DNA of 32,515 nt from NCBI RefSeq assembly GCF_003994475.1, contig NZ_RZNY01000033.1, positions 23,332 to 55,846 of the forward strand, in the 5' to 3' direction. The position numbers were made by a program, and so were the translations under genes. The notes beneath the pieces are model-generated. The model saw only the letters and a program-made list of their open reading frames with translations, searched no databases and was not told where the DNA came from. Positions 26,864-32,515 of the stretch are shown here, piece by piece; within the stretch, counting starts at the first letter, position 1; each line of letters starts with the position of its first letter. The stretch comes from Paenibacillus anaericanus. GTDB lineage: Bacteria > Bacillota > Bacilli > Paenibacillales > Paenibacillaceae.

Positions 26864-28549
26864 ATGGCACCTAAAAAAATGCGTTCAGATATGATCAAAA
26901 AAGGCTTTGACCGTGCACCTCACCGTAGCTTATTACGTGCAGCTGGTGTCAAAGAGGAAGATTTCGGTAAGCCTTTTATAGCAGTATGCAATTCATACAT
27001 TGATATCGTTCCCGGACACGTACATTTACAGGAATTTGGTAAGATTGTTAAAGAAGCTATTCGCGAAGCTGGCGGAGTTCCGTTTGAGTTTAATACCATC
27101 GGAGTTGACGACGGAATTGCTATGGGTCATATCGGGATGCGCTACTCTTTGCCAAGTCGGGAGATTATCGCGGATTCATTAGAAACCGTCGTATCCGCTC
27201 ACTGGTTTGACGGCATGGTCTGTATTCCAAACTGCGATAAGATTACACCTGGTATGATGATGGGTGCACTTCGCGTAAATATTCCTACGATATTCGTCAG
27301 CGGCGGCCCAATGAAAGCCGGAGTTGATAGTAAAGGTAACCGACTTTCATTAACATCCGTCTTTGAAGGTGTCGGCGCTCACCAAGCAGGAAAAATTAAC
27401 GATGCTGAACTACTAGAATTAGAGCAATACGGTTGTCCAACGTGCGGCTCTTGCTCCGGTATGTTTACCGCCAATTCCATGAACTGCCTCGCAGAAGCAC
27501 TGGGTATTGCGCTTCCAGGTAATGGTACGATTCTGGCTGTTGCAGAAGAACGCCGTGATTTTGTTAGACAATCAGCTACTCAACTTATGAAACTAATCGA
27601 AATGGACCTTAAACCACGCGATATCGTAACAAAAGAAGCACTAGATAACGCTTTTGCTTTAGATATGGCGATGGGTGGTTCTACAAATACAGTACTGCAT
27701 ACTCTAGCTTTGGCTCAAGAAGCTGAAATTGATTATCCAATAGAACGTATCAATGAAGTAGCTAATCGTGTACCGCATATCTCCAAATTAGCTCCAGCTT
27801 CCAATTATTTCATTGAAGACGTTCATAAGGCTGGTGGCGTTAGCGCCGTACTCCATGAACTACTCAAGAAACCAGGAGCCATTCATGGGGATTGTATCAC
27901 GGTTTCAGGCAAGACAATTGCTGAGAACGTCGCTGGATGCGAAATCCAAGATTTGAACGTTATTCATGCTATCGACAATCCGTATTCTGAGAAGGGCGGC
28001 CTTGCAATTCTATACGGAAACCTAGCTCCTGAAGGCTCTGTTATCAAAGTTGGTGCCGTAGATCCTTCCGTCGGCGGCTATCATAAAGGCCCAGCCATCT
28101 GCTTTGATTCGCAAGATCAAGCATTGGAAGGCATTGCAAATGGTAAAGTGAAGGAAGGTCATGTCGTTGTCATTCGTTATGAAGGGCCTAAGGGTGGTCC
28201 TGGGATGCCTGAAATGCTGGCACCTACTGCGCAAATCTCCGGTATGGGTCTGGGCGCTAAGGTCGGCCTAATCACAGACGGACGCTTCTCTGGAGCATCC
28301 CGCGGGATCAGTATCGGACATATCTCACCTGAAGCTGCTGAAGGTGGACCAATCGCCTTTGTTGAGGACGGCGATATCATCGAACTTGATTTGAATAATC
28401 GTATTATCCAGTTGCATGTTGATGATGCAGAATTTGAACGTCGTCGCGCTAATTGGAAAGGGTTTGAGCCGAAAGTGAAAACTGGATATTTGGCTCGTTA
28501 CTCGAAATTAGTTACCAATGCCAGCACCGGCGGTGTCTTGAAAATTTAA
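26864..28549 (+). CDS. ilvD: Dihydroxy-acid dehydratase
   Basis: The 561-residue iron-sulfur enzyme makes 2-oxo acids in valine, leucine and isoleucine synthesis. Family motifs are AVCNSYIDIVPGHVHL, CIPNCDKITPGM with a cluster cysteine, CPTCGSCSGMFTANSMNC and TDGRFSGASRGISIGH near the C-terminus. I prefer the ATG at 26864 (MAPKKMRSDMIKKG), preceded by AGGGGGA at a somewhat long distance; it gives the usual family length. An ATG 24 codons upstream has GCGGAG before it but adds an unusual leader. No other branched-chain amino acid gene is adjacent. Confidence 0.96.
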   Translation: MAPKKMRSDMIKKGFDRAPHRSLLRAAGVKEEDFGKPFIAVCNSYIDIVPGHVHLQEFGKIVKEAIREAGGVPFEFNTIGVDDGIAMGHIGMRYSLPSREIIADSLETVVSAHWFDGMVCIPNCDKITPGMMMGALRVNIPTIFVSGGPMKAGVDSKGNRLSLTSVFEGVGAHQAGKINDAELLELEQYGCPTCGSCSGMFTANSMNCLAEALGIALPGNGTILAVAEERRDFVRQSATQLMKLIEMDLKPRDIVTKEALDNAFALDMAMGGSTNTVLHTLALAQEAEIDYPIERINEVANRVPHISKLAPASNYFIEDVHKAGGVSAVLHELLKKPGAIHGDCITVSGKTIAENVAGCEIQDLNVIHAIDNPYSEKGGLAILYGNLAPEGSVIKVGAVDPSVGGYHKGPAICFDSQDQALEGIANGKVKEGHVVVIRYEGPKGGPGMPEMLAPTAQISGMGLGAKVGLITDGRFSGASRGISIGHISPEAAEGGPIAFVEDGDIIELDLNNRIIQLHVDDAEFERRRANWKGFEPKVKTGYLARYSKLVTNASTGGVLKI

Positions 28550-28566
28550 TATACTGAAGCAGGAAA

Positions 28567-28612
28567 AAATAAGGGGTGTCCCACAAGATAACTTGTGAGA
28601 CACCCCTTATTT
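28567..28612. terminator. Bidirectional terminator between ilvD and the deacetylase gene
   Basis: AAATAAGGGGTGTCCCACAAG pairs with CTTGTGAGACACCCCTTATTT around an ATAA loop with one mismatch. T-rich flanks on both sides let it end both convergent units. It shares its core with the hairpin at 18939-18973. Confidence 0.9.
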
Positions 28613-28655
28613 ATTAATTATATGATAATTCATAATAAGACCAAGTAGCATTATC

Positions 28656-30110
28656 TTATGTCAGAGAAGTGCTGAAAACGGCCTCTGTCTCTTGTACTTC
28701 CGTTATTTCGCTAGTTCCTTCTTGTTGTTTACGCCGGTCATCTTTCAATTTCCGATGAGAACCACCATCAGAATATCTCTCGAGTAATAGTTCAATCGGC
28801 ATTACGAGTAGTTTCGGAACAAGTTCTTTTGGAGAAGATTGCTTCAGTCTCGCTCCACCTGAAGGATGAATGACACTCATCAGGAATTTAAGATATATTT
28901 TGCTGGTTTTGGCAAACAAACTATTGGGTAGATCCATCACAGTGAACCCTAATTGTTCTGGTCCACGATTAATCATCGTAACACCATAAAGTGCTTTGAC
29001 ATCATGTAATTCCGGATGTTCTATTACATATTGCGCTAATTCAGGTAACGTCTTCTCTACTCCCCGAATCATTTGAATGGCGAGATGAATTGAACTTCTG
29101 GATCGTGTACCGATTTGAAAAAGTTTTTTGTTATCGAAGTGTAATTCTAAAACCCGATCTCCACTTACAAGTGGAATATCGCCCACCATCGTAACCGTCT
29201 CTCCATGATAAGGCCTAGGGCGGAAATAAAATATGGGGTCTTCTTGATTCGTTGTCTTTAATTGGAATAAGAAGTGAAATATTCTCTCCCATAACAACCA
29301 CAATGAAACGATGAATTTTTTGGTTCGTGTTAGTGCAGGTTTTGCTCGATGCTGAGATTTCTCACCTACTGGGGATGAAGAGGCAAACGCCCCTTTCTTC
29401 TTGGTCGCATGGCTGATTTCAATCATTTCGTCAATCCGAATACTTTGGAGTCCACGTTGCTGTGCTTCTTGTAGCACACGTTCCAAAGCTATGAGCATTT
29501 GCACCGGTGCGTCAGAATTTGCACCTAATGTAGTACCACAATCATGAAGTAAAAATACTTCTCCACCACGAAGCTTTTTCATCATTCGTTTGGTTAAACG
29601 ATCTGCACCAATACGTTGCCGCCAATCACCAAACATCGCAGACCACAAAACAATTTGGGTCTCGTTTCTCTTAGCAAAATCAAACAAATTTACAATTCCC
29701 CACGGGGGACGATAATAATGAGTTGTAACACCGGTAATGTCATGAATAATCTTGGTAGTTTTTTGAATCTGCTTCTTCACCGTTGCGGGCGCCATAAGCC
29801 AATTCGTCTTATGAACATAATTATGAATCCCAATGAGATGACCTTCTTCATGCATTCGCTGAACTAATTCAGGATATTTCTCCGCATTGGATCCCACAAC
29901 AAAAAAAGTTGCCTTAGCACCATAAAGCTCCAATAAATCCAACAACTTTGGAGTATATATTGGATCAGGACCATCATCAAATGTAAGGGCAAAGTTATCT
30001 TTACTTACACCGTGTCGAAAAACACGGAATCCAAATAAACGCGTAATTACGCCGGGTATGAAGGCATACAATGTTGATATGTAAAACAACCCCAGCAGCA
30101 AAGTCTCCAT
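28656..30110 (-). CDS. Polysaccharide deacetylase (NodB domain) fused to a YkoP-like domain
   Basis: The 484-residue protein has an N-terminal membrane segment (about 2-22) and a NodB carbohydrate esterase 4 domain (about 35-230). All catalytic motifs are present: TFDDGPD (D45, D46), H96 and H100 in HNYVH, RPPWG at 134-138 and LLHD at 187-190. After a basic linker, residues about 290-450 (from YFRPRPYHG and GDRVLELHFDNKKLF onward) resemble Bacillus YkoP, normally a separate protein. It probably removes acetyl groups from peptidoglycan or another surface glycan, outside or at the membrane. The C-terminal tail is polar. Confidence 0.85.
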   Translation of the reverse strand: METLLLGLFYISTLYAFIPGVITRLFGFRVFRHGVSKDNFALTFDDGPDPIYTPKLLDLLELYGAKATFFVVGSNAEKYPELVQRMHEEGHLIGIHNYVHKTNWLMAPATVKKQIQKTTKIIHDITGVTTHYYRPPWGIVNLFDFAKRNETQIVLWSAMFGDWRQRIGADRLTKRMMKKLRGGEVFLLHDCGTTLGANSDAPVQMLIALERVLQEAQQRGLQSIRIDEMIEISHATKKKGAFASSSPVGEKSQHRAKPALTRTKKFIVSLWLLWERIFHFLFQLKTTNQEDPIFYFRPRPYHGETVTMVGDIPLVSGDRVLELHFDNKKLFQIGTRSRSSIHLAIQMIRGVEKTLPELAQYVIEHPELHDVKALYGVTMINRGPEQLGFTVMDLPNSLFAKTSKIYLKFLMSVIHPSGGARLKQSSPKELVPKLLVMPIELLLERYSDGGSHRKLKDDRRKQQEGTSEITEVQETEAVFSTSLT

Positions 30111-30286
30111 GTCGCTTTCCCCACTTTTCTATGATTCAATGACTTTGACATGCCATTCAATTAGCATATCCTTTATTTTATCATACACGCACAATAATTA
30201 GCGCATTATTTTGGAAAAGAACATGAAGTTTCAATGATGAACTTAATTAAAAATTCATGTATTATTTACTTGGTAATTTCGGTCTT

Positions 30287-32074
30287 TCATTCCTGTGAAG
30301 CCAGCAGATTCATCGTGCGCCGGAATAACGCTGCGGCTTGATGAAGGGAACCTGGACGACGATTTTGCACAAGTACGGCAACAGCATACCGCGGTTCCTC
30401 AATTGGCCCATAACCAATAAACCATTGATTATTGGACGCCTTCCCGTCTTTCAACACCTCTGCAGTGCCGGATTTACCTGCAAGATTCCAACTAGCACCT
30501 TGGAGCGAAATCCCTGTCCCATCCGTAACAACTTCTCTCATCCACGAGAGCAACAGTTTAGCTGTACGTGGTGAAATTTGCCCGAACGGTGATGTAATTG
30601 TTTGAACTGGAAAGTTAACCATTGTCGCTCCGTCTTTGAAGTTTACCTCGCTCACCAAACGTGGAGAAATCACTTTACCACTATGTAACAACGTTACAAT
30701 CATATTGGCCGCTTGAAGTGGTGACATCATAACATCACGTTGACCTAATGCTGTCTGCGCTCGAACGCCACCATCCGCAGTTGTCGTTTTACCAAATACA
30801 ATACCAGCCTCTTCTTGATCTATTTGGGAGAAGACTTCTCCATCTAGAAATGAGGATTCATTCCACCCAATCTTTTGTGCCAATCCGAGCTTAGATGCCG
30901 TTATCGCAATGCTTGATGCTTTTAGCCGCTCGCCAAGTGTTGCAAAAACAATATTACATGATTTTGCGAACCCCTCTTCTAGTGTGATATCACCGTGACC
31001 TCCTTCTTTCCAGCATGAAAGTCCGTACTTACCATAATGGCCTGTGCAATGAAACACTTCTGAGGGTGAAGTTAACCTTTCTTCCAATGCGGCGGCGGCA
31101 ATGACTGTTTTAAAAATCGAACCTGGCACAGCCGCTTTTACTGTATGGTTACTCCAACTCCCCCCCTTCAAATCAATATGCTGTGGATTGTAGAATGGTC
31201 TAGAAACCATGGAGACCACATCACCTGAATTAACATCCAGTACGACAATGGCCCCTTCCTCCATATTCGCCTGCTCGGTAAGTGCCTCGATCTCTTGTTG
31301 AATACGATAATCAACTGTAGTCCTAACCTGGAGCGGATAATAACGATTGTCCATACCCTTTACTCGAGTCCCAATTCCGATAAGCGGACGCTTCTTACCA
31401 TCAACAGTATAGAATGCTCTAGTTGATCCTATTCCTCTTAAAAAATTATCAAACGTTCTCTCAAGCCCTGAGGCGCCTACTAACATGGTCAGCGGAACCG
31501 AACGATTCTGTTTGCTCTCTGCTTGGACTTTCCTAATAACGTCCGGGCGTTGGGCTACATATCCTAGCCATTGACTTCCTGAAACCGCTCCCTTGTACCG
31601 TGAAACACGGGGAAGTACTTCGAAACCATCCACTTTGTCCCATTGTTCAGCATCTACTTGACTCAACTTAATAGGTGTCCCTTCTTTACCGACCAATTCT
31701 GACCAGACATAGGGCTTTTTTAAAGTAGTCCATTTATGCTCTAACTGATCTGATGTGGTGTGTAAAAGTTCAGCTAGCCTTTGAAGTTCATCAGCTTCTG
31801 GAAGTTTCCTTACGGGAAAAAGAACAGGTGACCAAATGACGTCTCCGGTTAATGGCATTCCATTACGATCTATGAAATGTCCCCTTCCCGAATCCAGTTC
31901 AATTCCTTCTTCTCTCTGCCGGACTGCCATTTCATTCATAGTTCTACCACCCACTGTAACTTCCCTGAAGGCAGAACGGTATTGTATCCAGAGTATCCGA
32001 ACAGAGAACAATATAAATATAGATATAAAGATCATCAGAATATAGAATATGCGTTTTTTACGTAGTAATGACAA
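30287..32074 (-). CDS. Class B penicillin-binding protein (transpeptidase)
   Basis: The 595-residue protein has a short cytoplasmic start, one membrane anchor (about 9-29), a pedestal region (about 40-250) and a transpeptidase domain. The catalytic motifs are complete: S319-I-F-K322 in PGSIFK, S372-C-N374 and K534-S-G-T537. It crosslinks peptidoglycan stems. Size and layout recall the minor Bacillus protein PbpI (YrrR) more than PBP2b or SpoVD, since no PASTA repeats are seen, but the assignment is uncertain. The start is TTG after GGGAGGGG. The deacetylase gene lies 176 bases downstream in the same direction; no gene or clear terminator is in that gap. Confidence 0.9.
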   Translation of the reverse strand: MSLLRKKRIFYILMIFISIFILFSVRILWIQYRSAFREVTVGGRTMNEMAVRQREEGIELDSGRGHFIDRNGMPLTGDVIWSPVLFPVRKLPEADELQRLAELLHTTSDQLEHKWTTLKKPYVWSELVGKEGTPIKLSQVDAEQWDKVDGFEVLPRVSRYKGAVSGSQWLGYVAQRPDVIRKVQAESKQNRSVPLTMLVGASGLERTFDNFLRGIGSTRAFYTVDGKKRPLIGIGTRVKGMDNRYYPLQVRTTVDYRIQQEIEALTEQANMEEGAIVVLDVNSGDVVSMVSRPFYNPQHIDLKGGSWSNHTVKAAVPGSIFKTVIAAAALEERLTSPSEVFHCTGHYGKYGLSCWKEGGHGDITLEEGFAKSCNIVFATLGERLKASSIAITASKLGLAQKIGWNESSFLDGEVFSQIDQEEAGIVFGKTTTADGGVRAQTALGQRDVMMSPLQAANMIVTLLHSGKVISPRLVSEVNFKDGATMVNFPVQTITSPFGQISPRTAKLLLSWMREVVTDGTGISLQGASWNLAGKSGTAEVLKDGKASNNQWFIGYGPIEEPRYAVAVLVQNRRPGSLHQAAALFRRTMNLLASQE

Positions 32075-32171
32075 GATATCCCCTCCCTTTCATTCACTAT
32101 TATTTCCTGGAAGAGACTTCTGCACACCCGGAATTAGGAGATTGCTTTCCCCTCCCGCCATATTTCATATT

Positions 32172-32230
32172 CAATAACCAAAACAAAGCGGCCTTCCCGA
32201 CTAAGGGACGACCGCTTTGTTTTGTTATTG
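32172..32230. terminator. Long palindrome acting as terminator of the chemotaxis receptor gene
   Basis: CAATAAC-CAAAACAAAGCGG and CCGCTTTGTTTTG-TTATTG pair along about 19 bases with one bulge. The inner part TCCC/GGGA extends the stem. It begins 19 bases after the receptor stop. Neither flank has a long pure T run, but the outer stem itself is T-rich. Confidence 0.75.
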
Positions 32231-32248
32231 AAAGCATAATTCGAATAA

Positions 32249-32515
32249 TTAAATAGTGAATCTGGATAACGATTCCTTTAATCCACTGGATACTTTCTCT
32301 AACTTACCCGATAGTTGAACCAACTGCTCACCAACGACCTGCTGCTCGCTACTGAGTGAAGCAACCTCTTGAGAGGTAGCAGAAGATTGCTCTGCTACTG
32401 CACTGACATTACTCATCGCATCGGTCATCACATTCTGGGATTGGTTTAATTCATCAATCGATACAGTAACTGCATCTAGATAGTGAACGAAACCTTCCAT
32501 TTGTTGTTGCACGGA
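32249..32515 (-). CDS. Methyl-accepting chemotaxis protein, C-terminal fragment
   Basis: The frame is open at the right window edge and its last 88 residues are visible. They contain AEQSSATSQEVASLSSEQ, typical of the end of the cytoplasmic coiled-coil signalling domain with its adaptation helix, and end in SLSRFTI. Ligand-binding and membrane parts lie outside the window, so the sensed signal is unknown. Confidence 0.88.
   Translation of the reverse strand, partial: SVQQQMEGFVHYLDAVTVSIDELNQSQNVMTDAMSNVSAVAEQSSATSQEVASLSSEQQVVGEQLVQLSGKLEKVSSGLKESLSRFTI

Noticed and set aside
30180..30286. Terminator after the penicillin-binding protein gene (ACATGAA/TTCATGT)
   Set aside because: The stem is short, the loop is long and no T run follows.
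32075..32178. Forespore (sigma-F/G) promoter before the penicillin-binding protein gene
   Set aside because: GGGGAAAGCAAT is only loosely similar and no matching -35 box was found.

Overview
The window looks like a piece of a Paenibacillus (or close Bacillota) chromosome. It is moderately AT-rich, Shine-Dalgarno sequences are strong, GTG/TTG starts are frequent, and the gene set is typical: bdbDC, ctc, ptsG/glcT, flotillin/NfeD, class II galT and a NodB deacetylase. The genus is inferred from gene content and is not proven. No tRNA, rRNA, CRISPR array, insertion sequence or prophage was recognised. Most genes lie on the minus strand; only ppk, an AraC-type regulator and ilvD run on the plus strand.

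Layout. (1) 1-3666, minus: the first 1222 codons of a giant repeat protein that runs off the left edge. It appears to use a CTG start and is built almost wholly of decapeptide repeats, which become an exact 330-bp (110-residue) higher-order repeat near the edge. (2) 3869-5065: bdbD-bdbC thiol-disulfide pair with a perfect palindrome on its promoter. (3) 5264-9700: ribosomal protein L25/Ctc, then polyphosphate kinase and exopolyphosphatase tail to tail; ppk has a PhoP-box-like triple repeat upstream. (4) 9897-15141: glcT, ptsG, ptsH and ptsI, the glucose phosphotransferase system, with a GlcT-type antiterminator/terminator in the ptsG leader. (5) 15350-17440: NfeD-like protein plus flotillin behind an ECF sigma-W-like promoter. 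(6) 17651-18814: iron-type alcohol dehydrogenase. (7) 19097-22853: galK-galE-galT (Leloir pathway), with a divergent AraC-type regulator that lacks an ordinary start codon. (8) 23960-26630: aldo/keto reductase, sirtuin and HAD phosphatase. (9) 26864-28549: ilvD. (10) 28656-32074: a polysaccharide deacetylase fused to a YkoP-like domain and a class B penicillin-binding protein. (11) 32249-32515: the C-terminal end of a chemotaxis receptor.

How the genes work together. Glucose import (PtsG with EI and HPr), galactose conversion (GalKET) and the dehydrogenase/reductase genes make this mainly a carbon-metabolism region. Around it are envelope and stress functions (flotillin, BdbDC, penicillin-binding protein, deacetylase) and phosphate storage. 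The least explained element is the giant decapeptide-repeat protein at the left edge; its C-terminus is outside the window.
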